Shown in pieces: positions 20,622 to 31,569 of a DNA stretch of 64,000 bases. Numbering within the stretch: position 1 is the first letter of the stretch; every line of letters starts with the position of its first letter. Position numbers and translations under genes: made by a program. Origin of the DNA: Phymatolithon calcareum (taxonomy: Eukaryota > Rhodophyta > Florideophyceae > Hapalidiales); NCBI GenBank assembly GCA_977006965.1, contig OZ345353.1, positions 2,666,001 through 2,730,000 of the forward strand, written 5' to 3'. The notes under the pieces were generated by a model that searched no databases, had not been told where the DNA came from, and saw only the letters and a list, made by a program, of their open reading frames with translations.

Positions 20622-22030
20622 CCTTGCACAGTCGCTCGTGGTGGTACGCTCCACAAGCAACCTGAATTAGATCTGGCGGAAAGCGAAACCCGATCTTGTC
20701 CTTCGTCAGCAAGGCGTAAACGCACAGCACTGGAAACGTGGAACGTGCACGACGCTCGGGCGTTTCGTAATGACGCAGATCGGAGGTTTCCCATTGCGAA
20801 ACTGTAGTGAAGGTGCGGGAATATGTCATATGCGTGGGGAATTAAGGCCCTTCGGACGTTTCGCGCATGTAAAACGTAAGCTGTTCGGGGCGAGATGGTT
20901 CCATTGGCCAATTAGATGGTCCATAGAGGCAATGCGGATGCAGAGGCTTCTCCGACATGCACCGTGGCTATTCTATGCTGGCTACGTGTCGAAAAATGAA
21001 AATTTATATATACTGGACCACAAGATTCCTTGATCGGAAAATGCTACTGTATGATATCAACTCGATCTTCCCACGAAGTACTGTACTGTACTGTTTTGGG
21101 AATCTCCACGTCCAGCGCGCTTTCCCACGTGGACGACTCATCCGAGCAAATTCCATAATGGAACTGATGTTGGAAGAATGTCCTTAACCTTTCATAAAAG
21201 GGTCCTTTGCGCGTCGATCGTTTCGGAGAAGTTCAATATCCAAATACTAAGGATACAGTATTCTAAAACTAAATTTGTATCAAAGCCTCTCGCCCCACAC
21301 ATGTACTGTATTTGTCCAATAATGGACCATCATTCTGCTACTGTACCTCGTCGCGGCGTGCACAGCGAGCAGCAGCTAAGCCCGGTCTATACCGGATGGT
21401 AGGTTGCCAACTTTCTCCGTCAAGGGGGCACAGGCACCTCAATCACGCACAGCGTGCACCCTCGCACATCCTGTACAGTACAATGCAGTACTGTACTAGA
21501 AGCCAGCGAAGGGAAATAGTAACTATACTTGAGAACTTGACTGACCACTGGCCACGCCCTCTGAGGTGGAGACCAGCAGCACCGCACAGCGTCGCATCGA
21601 GGGTTTTTCAGCCTGACAGTAGCCGAACAAGTAGAGATTGCCCTAAGAGATAACCCACAGCAGGTATACAGTATACTGTATGATACACGCAGCTAGAAAC
21701 TCTTTGGAAGGTTGCCAAGTTACTCCTTAAGGGGGCACCGGGCACTTCAATAAAATGAACAATTACGCACTACTGGACAGTACAGTACCGTCAAATTATC
21801 CATTAACTACTGTATGTGGACACTGAAGAGTCTTCCAAGTCTTGCTCGGCAATACACAGGGCCTTACGCTGAATCGCCCAACAAAACGGTCCTCGTCAAC
21901 GTCCATGTCTGTGCGACATCGGCAAGATACAGTACAGTATCTGCTGTATCTCATTCGTCCATCGTTTCATTCATTCATTTTGCCTTTTCCCCTAATGCGC
22001 CATAATGCTCACATCAACGTTCCCAGATTC
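20622..22030. other. Gene-poor region with TACTGTA words
   Basis: No supported gene. From about 21040 the palindromic words TACTGTA/TACAGTA and GTACTGTAC recur many times, on into 23.2 kb. See the separate entry. Confidence 0.4.
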
Positions 22031-22323
22031 TTCAGCGAGAGCTGCTGTAAATTATGCAGGGCTCTCCAGGGCTCTCCATAATGGAAAGCCCTGCATAATT
22101 TACAGAAGCTCTTCTGTTGATGAAGATGATCACCGCAGTTCAGAAGCCTCTGCGTCCCGAATGGGGCGCATTCTATGATATCAAAGCAAAGAAGCTCTGT
22201 GAAATCAGCGCTTTTCATCTTCTCAGCTAGGGTTTCGAATTTTAGCATTGTCATTACTGTACCGACCAGTCCTTGGAAATATTCATTTGCACATGCTTTG
22301 CAAGTGAGCTTCTGGAGCCTCAT
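22009..22323 (-). CDS. Weak ORF with CxxC motifs, 104 residues
   Basis: From an ATG at 22323 the frame reads MRLQKLTCKACANEYFQGL and later SFCKLCRAFHYGEP, two CxxC pairs that could bind zinc. The 3' third coincides with the perfect hairpin at 22038-22112, so that part may not be protein-driven. No family is recognised. Confidence 0.22.
   Translation of the reverse strand: MRLQKLTCKACANEYFQGLVGTVMTMLKFETLAEKMKSADFTELLCFDIIECAPFGTQRLLNCGDHLHQQKSFCKLCRAFHYGEPWRALHNLQQLSLKNLGTLM
22038..22112. repeat. Perfect hairpin, 19-bp stem extended to about 26 bp
   Basis: CTGTAAATTATGCAGGGCT at 22045-22063 is exactly complementary to 22087-22105. After one mismatch the AGAGCT arms also pair. The loop is about 23 nt. 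A transcript would fold into one strong stem-loop. It could be a MITE core, a small-RNA precursor or a transcription end. Confidence 0.7.
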
Positions 22324-22464
22324 CGCCTTTTGAAAGACATGTATGGGACCTAACTCTACCGTAGAAGATATCAGTTTCGCTGTTATTTTAACTATGATTC
22401 TACAGTACAATACTCGATTATGGTTCAACTAGGAACAACACTGTTATTCCCCTTTTAGGACAGC

Positions 22465-22476
22465 GGGGGGGGGGGG
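22465..22476. repeat. Poly-G run of about 12
   Basis: A G homopolymer inside AT-rich sequence; simple repeat. Confidence 0.8.
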
Positions 22477-24720
22477 AGAGCTACAATATCATTCGTGCCT
22501 TCACGTGCGAGGCCTGTGAATGCTAGAGAGGCATACGTCTCGCAATATATGCCTTCAAGAGGCACCGGGCACCTCAGTAAATCGACTAATTACTCTGAAG
22601 ACGTCTTCAGTCTTGCGACGAGCTGTATCAATACAGTTCCTCGATCTCGAACGCTGCTGTGTTCGATATTGTGGAACAGAGACTTTACAATAAGTCCACG
22701 TGTAGTACAAGCGCCGTGGAATGCAGTCGAAATTTTTAGCAAGTTTATTAGTGTATGCACCGTGACTACAGTCGTTACGATATTCTTAACTCTAATACTC
22801 TGAAAAATGTGGAATTTCGGTACATGTATGATCATCAAGATGATACCGTCTTCGCGAAGGCGAATGCATTCTGAAAATGGACGGTCCGTTTTCAAAACGC
22901 AAAACCCTGAATACATTATATTTTTTGGGCTTTATGAATTTTTTTAAAAAAAAGTAGACCCATTTATCGAGGATTAACTACAACGATGAATACTGTGTGC
23001 AGTCCACTAAATTTACAGCACTGTCCTGGTGAAGGAGGGCCACGAGCTCCCCATCGCCGTGTGCGCCGTGAGCTCGCTTTCATACAGTACACACTTTTGT
23101 GCAGTGCACTGTATTGCACTGCGTTAGTTGCCTCCTTTACGCCAGGGGGCCCCATGTATCATACAGTACTATCATCATACCTACATTATCTTGCTCCGGC
23201 ACTGCACAAGAAGTCGACCTCATTGAAATTTACGTTCACTTGGGAAATTGGGCTGTTAATGCTTGGGGCACCATTGCATAAGAACATCAAAACTTCGGAC
23301 ATGCCTGCCATTGACTTCGCGTCTGATCTACAGGCTGGCCTGTTTGCCGTGGACTTTCTTTCAGCACTACGCGCAGGATTATGATCCTGATTGCAGTGAC
23401 ATGTATACATATCCTAAGCGTACAGTTCGCACACAGTTCTTCGACATTATTTAGTATCTCCTTCGTAGCAAGGAAGAAGGCAGAGAGGATTAGGATGAGG
23501 AGGTAAAGCACAGACGCCTTCCTTGTAGCAATCCAGGGCTTTTCCCAACTGTTTTCGGTGTCGTACTCCTAGTCACTACGACATGATTGGGAACATCGTC
23601 CGTGCTCTGCAGTAGGACAGACATCATATCCGTCTGTACATAGCCATGAAAAGCGGTGTTCCAAAATGGGTAAAGCAAACTTGATGCACCTGAGGCGACG
23701 CAGGTTCACTTGTACATGTGAGGTCATGGACGGGTATGCCAAACTCAGTGACAACTTGACATCTTCTCGGACTATTAGTTCTCCCAAAAACGAGGCAAGT
23801 TGAAATTATAAACGGGCTATGATTCTAGATTTTCCATCGCAGACGAAACTTGGAGCGAGCGCTTTGGCGTCACCACATCACTCAGGAAGAGTGAAATGAT
23901 AGGGCAGTAGAAATTGAACATTGAGAGTATGTCGAAATGGATGAAAGAACGCCCCCGTTTTCCACACTTCGAACTGCAGGTAGCATCCCATGCTGGCACT
24001 GATGTGAGCATTTTTTGCAAAGGGCATAAAAACCTACACAGTTGTCAGAGTTCTGCTTCCCGATTGACTGCAGGCTATCTTCGTCGAGGACTGAAACGCA
24101 GAGGACTTTCTTATTTAGAATTCCAGGAAGCACAGGAGGTACACAAGGAAAATGGCCGACGAGTTGCAACATGGGTCTGGAGGCGGCTGCGAAAAATCCA
24201 GAGCCGAAAATTTAGCTTATATTTATCTCGAATACAAGATAACATGTTGAGCGCGAATAGTGTCGCCATTTGAAATAACGGAGAGCTAAATTTGCTCTAC
24301 TGTTCTCGTGTGGACTACAAATTCGTGGCTTTCACGCCAATTTATCCAGAGTAGATAATAATCGCGAGCTAACAAGGTTTACGAGAAGACATGCAATATG
24401 CAGACGGTATTCGTGCGAATACCTCACAACATATGTCGTGTTCAAGGCTAGTATAGTATTTCGTCTGTTCAGTTTCCCTATATAAAGCAGACTGACCTCG
24501 CGCTTTGGCGAGGCGGGGCATGAAGTAATCAAACAAGTATTCATCACCCAAATTCCTCAAGGTAACAAGCACATAGCTTGCTTGCCTTGTGAACTGAAGA
24601 ACTTAGAGGATGTTCAATGCTTATAATCAACAGAGTGCTGGAGGACGCGGACTTCACCGATTAGACTTTGACAAACAATATCCTTTTCCGCGGCCGAGCA
24701 GTGTGAGCGAAAACCAGGGC
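22477..24720. other. No recognisable gene
   Basis: Short frames only. The TACTGTA words continue to about 23170. Nothing else could be supported. Confidence 0.4.
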
Positions 24721-24728
24721 CTACGAAA

Positions 24729-24738
24729 GCAGTATAAA
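24729..24738 (+). promoter_or_regulatory. Possible TATA box
   Basis: CAGTATAAAA, about 220 bp before the proposed two-exon gene. Position is compatible with a 5' UTR or a missed first exon. Confidence 0.3.
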
Positions 24739-24954
24739 AAAGAGAAATTTAAAAAATAGCGAGCACTACCATCACCTCCGCTTCTCATTTTTCACGGAAA
24801 AGCGTGTTGGTCCAGGCGAATTGGGGAGTGTTAAATTTTTGCAGTGTGGAATCGTTTGCAAGCATAATGGCTAGTGCTTCCGCTGGAAAGCATACCGCTT
24901 TTCATGTCTTGGCTTCTTTCTTTCTTTCTTTTACTGCTGGATTTCTCGAAGCTG

Positions 24955-25393
24955 ATGGAACAACTCCGCATCCTTACGGCTCTAGTAGACCTTAACAGAT
25001 ACGAGTGGTACTTGATGTCACAACAGCTGTCCAAGCTGCACAAGGTGCAGACCATGGTCCAGCTTAACATCCATATCGGTACGCAGCCAATCTTCATTCG
25101 CCGTCCTTCAAAGGGATGCCCGGGTTGGAAACCATTTAGGACGTTCACGGTAACTAATCATCTCTCTGCCTTCTTTCATTTCCTTCTGTCTTCTCTCCCA
25201 GCTTCCTTGAGCGTTGCGGCACACCACACAGGGCGGAATCCATGTACTACCATACTACCAGAAGGCGATAGTCTTCTCCCCTGGGGAGGCCGGAGCACAG
25301 CTCTTATCATTTCAAAAAACCCTGCAATGTAGCGGGGAAAAATTCTTGACTGAACTCTTGGCTCCTTCCGGTGACGCACAGGTGCACGGGTAG
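24955..25393 (+). CDS. Hypothetical two-exon gene, about 118 residues
   Basis: Function not recognised. Exon 24955-25149 encodes MEQLRILTALVDLNRYEWYL and MVQLNIHIGTQPIFIRRPSK, ending KPFRTFT. It is followed by GTAACTAATC. A second stretch reads GGIHVLPYYQKAIVFSPGEA and SFQKTLQCSGEKFLTELLAP up to TAG. It starts exactly after CACCACACAG at 25232, in the same phase. Removing 25150-25231 (82 bp) therefore gives one frame of 119 codons. The upstream sequence has a pyrimidine-rich run ending in AG at 24951, so the first exon shown may be internal and the true start further 5'. A CAG|GTGCAC near the end leaves room for another 3' exon. Composition is protein-like throughout. Confidence 0.4.
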
Positions 25394-26080
25394 CCGGACC
25401 GGTTATAATAACCCTGTATCAAATCCGCTTAAATTCGAAAGATTTCTTGGAAATCCAGCGCCGGCGGGGTTGGGTCTGGCATTTCGGGCGTGGCAAGTTC
25501 TTGATTTGCCGAGTCCCAGTCGAGCGCGTTCGCGATAGCGCCAGCCATTTCCGACGGAATTACCGTCAGAAGAATCGCGTTGCGCAGCATTACTGCTGCG
25601 GTCACTTGCGCTACAGTCTACCGGTCTAGCATGAATTGCAGCCATGCCGCTTGTATGAGAAAAACGCACAGGCCCGTTTGAAACAACAGCGCAAAGTGTT
25701 TACTCATCCTGTATTTCAATATCTCTCGGTCTCATTCTGGATACTAGCACGTTAGGCGAAATCCAGGTCCTACGCGGAAGCGACGCGAAATTGCGCAAAG
25801 TGAAATTGCAAATTCTACCCTCCCCGGGGGAGTTTCGCGGGAACACTATTCCAATGAACACACCGGGGATAGCAAAACCTTGAATGATACGGGGGAGCAA
25901 CGAGGAAGCGGGTATAAGAAATGTAAGTATTCGCATAGCGCGAAAAACGATACCTAGAAAAGCACACAAAGCATGTCAGTCATGAAAGTGCGACACACTG
26001 CCGCAGAAAAGTGTCCCATTCTCGTCCGCACCACCTGCACGTGCATTTTTGCCCAGATTCTGACAGGTAACTGGTTCGAT
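25394..26080. other. No supported gene
   Basis: Short frames on both strands, G+C-rich in part. Nothing recognised. Confidence 0.35.
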
Positions 26081-26578
26081 TTAGGAGCTGCCTTCCACGG
26101 TCATAGCAAGAGCGAAAAGGCAGGGTTTCACGTTGCAATCACCCCGTCCTTCACCCTGATACGAGCACAGAAAATGCATGTTAAGTGCAAGCTGCACGGC
26201 GAACATGGCTGTCACATTTGCACAGCGTAGAAGGCGTGATAATGTCCTCTGGGGAAAATTCATCCACGGACGTTTGCGGATGCTGGTCAGTTTCTCGCGC
26301 CGACGGACACGGAAGCCCCCTATCTTGCACGGCTGTTCGTACCCGCTCTCTGAGCGTGAGCGAACCAGGTTGCGGCGAAGGGCGTGTCGTTGTTCCGCCT
26401 CCGAGATAAGTGGCAGTTGCAGTTCGCCCTGAAAGTCGTACATTAAAGCCGGCTCTGGATCATCTGGATAATGCCGTGCTGGAATTCTGACGCCCCACAC
26501 CTTCCTGACCTGGCTCCGGCCATTACGGCGAAAACAATTGGGAAAAAGGAGAACCGGAGCGGTAGTATGCGGTAGCAT
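26081..26578 (-). CDS. Hypothetical ORF, 165 residues
   Basis: An ATG-initiated frame. Its middle looks protein-like (ALMYDFQGELQLPLISEAEQ, then an Arg-rich stretch). The C-terminal third (NVTAMFAVQLALNMHFLC) could be a membrane helix or out-of-frame text. GGTCAG...GTCAG near residue 25 could be a small intron. It lies downstream of the Nudix gene on the same strand. No family is recognised, and it may be only part of a spliced gene. Confidence 0.3.
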   Translation of the reverse strand: MLPHTTAPVLLFPNCFRRNGRSQVRKVWGVRIPARHYPDDPEPALMYDFQGELQLPLISEAEQRHALRRNLVRSRSESGYEQPCKIGGFRVRRREKLTSIRKRPWMNFPQRTLSRLLRCANVTAMFAVQLALNMHFLCSYQGEGRGDCNVKPCLFALAMTVEGSS

Positions 26579-26606
26579 TCATGGCAGGCAAATGCAATGA
26601 TGCGCA

Positions 26607-26838
26607 CAAAGCGACTTGAAACTTCGCGCACACGCACTTCAATTCTCAAGCGGAGAGCAATTTTCATCATGGTGTAGCATCTGTCTTGAGGGTCGCAAAT
26701 ATGCTGAAAGCTCCAAGCCTGCTGCAGAGCGACCTTTCGAAATATTCGCGCATATGCTCTTCAATTCTCAAGCGGGGAGCATATTTTGCCCATGGCGTAG
26801 CATCTATTAAGAGCTTCGTATAGATGCTGAAAGCTCCA
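26607..26838. repeat. Two-unit tandem repeat of about 115 bp at the Nudix 3' end
   Basis: Both units contain CTTCAATTCTCAAGCGG, a GTAGCATCT segment and GATGCTGAAAGCTCCAA (GC at the start in unit 1). Unit 2 runs into the last codons and stop of the Nudix gene, so the duplication probably arose from the 3' end of that gene. Confidence 0.65.
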
Positions 26839-27454
26839 AACCTGCAGCAACGCAGCCCACGGAATTCATCACGAAGCAGTCTTCCTTCTCCTCCAAATGT
26901 TCCAAACAATCTCCTAAGCGCCGCAACGGCACGCTTATTACTTCAATGCGTTCCGATTCCTCGAGGCTCTGTCTGCCTTGCTCTTCAATGTCCACAGTGA
27001 CTTGCACAATCATTTCGTCGCTTATGCCAGGCGATAGTGGCCGCGGTTTCGAAACGGAAATAACCCGTCCACTGAACCCCGTCTCCTCGCGAAGTTCACG
27101 CAGGGCGGCGTCCGTAGGACGCTCGTCGGCATCAATTAATCCGGCTGGAAACTCGACGACAATCTTATTCAGTGGCGGACGGAACTGCTTGACGAGCAGA
27201 ATGCGCGGGTCGTCGCTGGTACGGATCAGTGCGACGACAACCACAGCGTCCGCTTCACCCTTTCGCGTCGTTCGACTTACTGAGTCCCACCCACGAGACT
27301 TTGCCCCGGGCCGGTCAGCAGCAAGTTTGTACGAGAGTGAGTAGAATTTAAGGAAACGAGTGCTGGATAGAAGCTCGCGCGATACGACAGAGCCTCCAAT
27401 ATCAGACGAAGCAGAGACTTCAACTCTTATTAGATCTGGTATGGACTCATCCAT
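26807..27454 (-). CDS. Nudix hydrolase, ADP-ribose pyrophosphatase-like
   Basis: A 215-residue protein, started at the ATG at 27454. Nudix enzymes split nucleoside diphosphates linked to another group. The Nudix box is complete: Gly, five residues, Glu, seven residues, then RELREETGF. Before it stands ILLVKQFRPPLNKIVVEFPA, the pattern of the NUDT5/ADP-ribose pyrophosphatase group; after it come the SPGISDEMI stretch and an acidic segment. ADP-ribose is therefore the likely substrate. Length and order fit NUDT5-type proteins. The TAA lies inside the second unit of the tandem repeat, so the last residues (LELSASIRSS) may be recent. The 5' half and its upstream region are the start of duplication block A, and a broken copy lies at 43.15-43.41 kb. 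This is the intact and presumably functional copy. Confidence 0.88.
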   Translation of the reverse strand: MDESIPDLIRVEVSASSDIGGSVVSRELLSSTRFLKFYSLSYKLAADRPGAKSRGWDSVSRTTRKGEADAVVVVALIRTSDDPRILLVKQFRPPLNKIVVEFPAGLIDADERPTDAALRELREETGFSGRVISVSKPRPLSPGISDEMIVQVTVDIEEQGRQSLEESERIEVISVPLRRLGDCLEHLEEKEDCFVMNSVGCVAAGLELSASIRSS

Positions 27455-27656
27455 CGTTACCAAATGGAGAAAACAGAGCGATAACTCATGGAAAGGAATT
27501 GGGGAATTCTACAGGTGGGTTTGGTTAGGGGCCAATAAATAATGAGGGTTGATAGCTTTTTCATACGAGCACCTTTGGGCGAATTAGTCCAATCAGAGAT
27601 CATTGAAAGAAAGGGTTGTAGTTTTTTGATGTGCAAAGGACTTCAATAAAATTTGT

Positions 27657-27697
27657 TAATTCTGTTTGATTTTTTTTTAAAAATCAAACAGAATTAA
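27657..27697. repeat. Inverted repeat TTAATTCTGTTTGATTTTT
   Basis: A 19-bp arm pairs with its complement across an A/T spacer. In block B (43616-43650) the right arm is cut after AACAGA, where the B deletion begins. Confidence 0.7.
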
Positions 27698-27991
27698 AGA
27701 AGAATCGCGATTTACGAAAAGCAGTAAATTAGAACAAAAGAGCCGGTTCTTCTAACCAATAATTGTTTAGAAAATGGAAAAAAGCTGTATCCACCTCATT
27801 TAATTTGCCTAAGAAAAAATCAAGTTTTTGAAATAATTTGAAGTTGTGAACAGAAACGTCAACGTTGAGACTGAGGACATGATCCGCTTTGCCAGCTGGT
27901 CAGCTAATAGTGGCCCAATAAAAAAGCGTGTTTTGCTCGAGTATTCCAAAAACAAGTCCTATGTTCACCGGATGCGGGGGATAACAAATGC

Positions 27992-28031
27992 AAGAGGGCC
28001 ACGTCCGAATATATTCGGACACGGCCCTCTT
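27992..28031. repeat. 40-bp near-perfect palindrome
   Basis: Centre CCGAATATATTCGG, flanked by GAGGGCC / GGCCCTC; only one position pair on each arm mismatches. It lies in the segment that block B lacks. Confidence 0.7.
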
Positions 28032-28065
28032 ACATTTGACAATCAATTGTTTCCAGTAAACATTT

Positions 28066-28495
28066 CAGAGGCACACCGATCTAGATGCCCGTTGTAGGTG
28101 ATCCACAAGACCAAACGGGAAATGTGTCTCCGCAAAGTCAGGAGCCGCGCTTTTCTCTTCGCTTGCAGTTCATATGAACTATGCCGTGAGAGACCTCTAA
28201 CCATATTCAAATTTCTCAGTTGTTGCTGAACAACTTCAGGCGCTCACATTCAGTGTGAGCGATGTTACTGAAGTAAGCATGGAAAGAAAAGTAAATTGCA
28301 TTCATTGCGCGTATAGGATCCGAGAAGTCGAGTTGAAATTCAAAGCCCTTATCGTCTTTTTTCACTGAGGAAAGGAAAAACTATCCTATGAATTTCAAGC
28401 GAAAAGAAAAGCGCAGCTCCTGACTGTGTGGAGACACCTATCCCGTGTGGTCTTGTGGATCACCTACAACGGGCATCTAGATCGGTATGCCTCTG
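28066..28495. repeat. Inverted repeat with two 100-bp arms
   Basis: 28066-28165 is the reverse complement of 28396-28495 with scattered mismatches; both contain TTGTGGATCACCTACAACGG or its complement. The 230-bp spacer is present in both A and B, but B keeps only the right arm. It looks like a foldback element or an inverted duplication. Confidence 0.7.
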
Positions 28496-30040
28496 ATGCG
28501 TCGCATTGTAAGGATCGTGGTCCAAGTTTCGTCCATTGCACTCTCGAGGTCGGCAAACTATTGGGAATTCGCGCTTGACAATGTTGGCTTCCCTGATATT
28601 TGATTTTTTAATCCCTCCAGTTAGCGGTACATCTGGGGAACATGGGATTCTCAAAGCTACTGGGATGGGGGTCGCACTTCACAGCTCACGACATCGTATC
28701 ACTTATAGATCTAGCAACTACAGCGATACACACCTACGAGTGGGTGCCCTGCGTTCCATATGCCCTCTGCCTTAGATTATTTCGTCTGTCGGGTCCGCCA
28801 GTTATGGCGCTGTGACACTTGGGGGCGACCTCCCGACGTGATCGTTCTCGCAGATCCTACCTCGGCCGTTCGCTGGCAGTGGCTATGTTAGCCTTCTTGA
28901 TTCAGTAGTGAACGAGCTCACCTGTGTAAGCCAATCATCTGTTCGACAACATGAGACAGAGATACTGCGATGACGAATAGCCAGCAGGATTGTACACGTG
29001 GCGCCCAGTCACGAAAGAAAAAGCGCCTCCTGCTGTCCCTACACATTCTGTGTTGCTGTCATGTGAATGAAAGACACAGCGTCGCAGACGAAAAGCAGTG
29101 GCGGCGGTAGTTATACACCCTGAAAGAACATTAACTTCAACAGGTTTTTCGAACAGGAGTCACAATCGTCATCGCATGTGTGCACACCTTGTGAATTAGC
29201 CGTCTAACTTATCTTCTTTCTATAAGAAGGAGGCTTTTGCTACGAAACACGAAAACGCGGATAGAAAAATGAAGAGCGTACAGGAGCGCAAAACGAATGT
29301 ACACTTATCGGTCGCCTTCTTGAAGAATCTGTTGGGAGGGCCTGGGATGTGCATAGCTCTTGTACATATGGACTAAAGAAAAGCTCACTGATCCCGGTGC
29401 TTTTGCTAAAAGCCATCACGCCTTTGCCACGTGCTCATCAAGGGAAATATGAAGCTCTGTGCGGTACATGGAGTTATTTTCTTCATGAACAGAAGTATTA
29501 TGGGGTTGGAGTTTTCTGCAAACCGAGGGCGAGATGAAAATATTTAAACCCATCCACTTGCTCAGTTAGTTCCAGCTTCTCATGTTTCCACACAAGACCA
29601 TCAGCTGTGCTGACGTTCTGAATGTCCTGATGGATTCTACTTCTCTACTCAAGGTGGTGTGACCCATAGGAAATATCTTCGCTTCTGAACATGATCCAGC
29701 AGATGGAGTAAGTCAGACATCTTTGGTGCAACTTCGTTGGGGCTTTGTAGTGGAGCTTGCAATGTGCGCAATAGACCTCACAAGTTTCTCATCGCATTGA
29801 AGAAATATTTGAACAAAGTGACCGTGAACAGGGATGCTTGAAGGAGAGTGGTATTCCGGCTGTTAATTAACCATTCAAAGCTCTATATATATCCAACTGA
29901 GCACTTGTGCGCTAGTCGCAGGAATTTATTGATGACTGCACGCAAATCTGTGCATGCCCTTCTTTCATCACATGGTGTTATCACTTCCAGCTCATCAACT
30001 CAGACAAATAGCATGCAGCCAGGATGACACTTAAATCTTC
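28496..30040. other. Non-coding stretch, almost identical in block B
   Basis: No supported frame. It matches 46676-48216 almost base for base. It includes the 3' flank of the basic coiled-coil gene. Confidence 0.5.
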
Positions 30041-30475
30041 TTACTTCAGGAAAGAATCAACTACAACGTCTACAGTTTCCTCGCCTCTGCTCTCTGTAAC
30101 TTCTGCAGCCAAGCAGCACTCAGACGATGCCGCAGTATCTGACTTCGAAGTAGGAATTCCATCTTTTGCAGCACATGGTGTTTGAACTTCATTTTCAAGT
30201 TTGTTGAGCTTTTCATAAAGCTCTGCTCGGCGTCGAACTAGAATATCCAGCTCACGGTTAAGGGTAACCCACCGTTCTTGCTCCTCGCGTAAGCGAGCCC
30301 CAGCTTCCGGTCCGGAAGCTGCAATGCATCCATCCTCGACTGAACCATGCCCTGCGGCTCGCTCGCGAGCGCGAACGGCGAGAATTCCTCGCCGAACTGC
30401 GCGCTCTCGCTCCTTCGACATTCTGCCGATCACGTACTGTCGCAACCGAACGGCCTTCTTGGACACCCGGCCCAT
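30041..30475 (-). CDS. Small basic coiled-coil protein, MGRVxKK family, copy 2
   Basis: A 144-residue relative of the gene at 5452. The order is the same: basic N-terminus (MGRVSKKAVRLRQYVIGRM, RERAVRRGILAVRARERAAG), a short spacer, a coiled coil (LNRELDILVRRRAELYEKLNKL) and a Ser/Thr/acid-rich tail ending VDSFLK. The start is fixed by agreement of all three copies. The block B copy at 48217-48651 appears to encode the identical protein. The three copies keep frame, and the N-terminal half is the best conserved part between copies 1 and 2. Together these facts argue for a real lineage-specific gene family rather than chance frames. No TATA box of the usual form was seen upstream. Function is unknown. 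Confidence 0.7.
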   Translation of the reverse strand: MGRVSKKAVRLRQYVIGRMSKERERAVRRGILAVRARERAAGHGSVEDGCIAASGPEAGARLREEQERWVTLNRELDILVRRRAELYEKLNKLENEVQTPCAAKDGIPTSKSDTAASSECCLAAEVTESRGEETVDVVVDSFLK

Positions 30476-31019
30476 CGCTCGAATGCAGTTTTACAAATTG
30501 CCACACAACCCCAAACGTGGTACCACACCAGCGTCAAGCCAGTTGGCTACACTAGACCGTTGGGCGTGAGACGAAAACATTAAATAAATTTTACGTAAAG
30601 TGATGTGTTGGCAGAAATTTACCGAATATCAATATTTTAATCTTATAATTTTAACAATATCGGCAGACGAGCTTTTCCTCATGATTCCGTATTTAGCAGA
30701 TTCGGAATTTAGGGCAAATTCGAGCTTCTTGCTTTCAGCTCGCAAGTGCGAATATCTGAACTCTAGTTCAAGCGGCAAACCCGACGACAACGCACAGCAT
30801 CTGCGTAGTGTAAGCAACACTAAAATCAATCTGTAGTCAAAGTAGACTTCCTATTTGTCGTCATTGTTTCAGCCAAAACACTATGGACAGGGCTATAATC
30901 AATACATACTCCACCAACGCCCTATATTGGCGTAGTTCCTCCGATTGGATAGATGTATTAAATTTCCTCTTACAAGACTTGCAGGACGTCTTGGCGAAAA
31001 GAGCAAGACAGTGATTTGA
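30476..31019. other. No supported gene
   Basis: A/T-rich; matches 48652-49187 with few changes. Short frames are not conserved in a way that suggests coding. Confidence 0.4.
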
Positions 31020-31318
31020 GATTGGGAACGGTCAATTTTGGTCCGGTTTGCTACTCAATTCCCTAGAAAAGAAAAGACTGGGAACTTTAAGGAGAGACTT
31101 TCAGAACACCAGAAGCATTCCAATCTTTCAGCTTGGGAAGAGACAAAGAAGGAAGTCGAGACTAGTCTTCTATGTTTGAGAGAAACAGCACAACTGTCCA
31201 GGCACCAGTTGTCTGCAATATTCTAAAAAGAGTAAGAGAATATGATAATTTCCTCGACCTAAACGCGACGTATGTCGATAAGAAGGTGCTTGAGCATAAA
31301 CTTTACAAAAATATTTGA
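31020..31318 (+). pseudogene. Broken copy of the ORF at 49189-49494
   Basis: This reads VRFATQFPRKEKTG and WEETKKEVETSLLCLRETAQ like its partner in B. A 7-bp difference after LSRHQ shifts the frame, and it stops at 31226. The downstream segment (VREYDNFLDLNATYVD) is still present in another frame. Confidence 0.35.
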
Positions 31319-31569
31319 AAAAACTCCAGTCGAAAATCAATGCCAAGTCCCCAGTTATTTTTCAGCGTAAAATGAACAGGCGGAGAACATAGATGTAACG
31401 GGTGGAGAAGGTTTCCTTAGTTGAATATTTCTGTCGTTTCGCCAGGACATAAAAGTAGTATGCAGTTGGCACACGACAGATCAAGTTTGCTGGGGACAGG
31501 AATTGAACGTAATTTTGTTCCATTGTGATCTAGTCTATGGGCCGGCGGAGGCTGGTCCAAAATTCAAAA

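Larger units (their letters stand above)
21040..23180. repeat. Cluster of TACTGTA / TACAGTA palindromic words
   Basis: Examples by eye: 21048, 21079-21095, 21302, 21338, 21474-21497, 21667-21680, 21778-21788, 21809, 21929-21938, 22402, 23084 and 23163. Many are overlapping GTACTGTAC forms. Such words are much rarer elsewhere in the window. No coding frame explains them. Confidence 0.45.

Noticed and set aside
19684-20670. 328-codon plus-strand frame, Ser/Gly/Thr-rich
   Set aside because: It is the complement of the armadillo gene's minisatellite, whose 12-bp units leave both strands open. It has no domain and no independent promoter.
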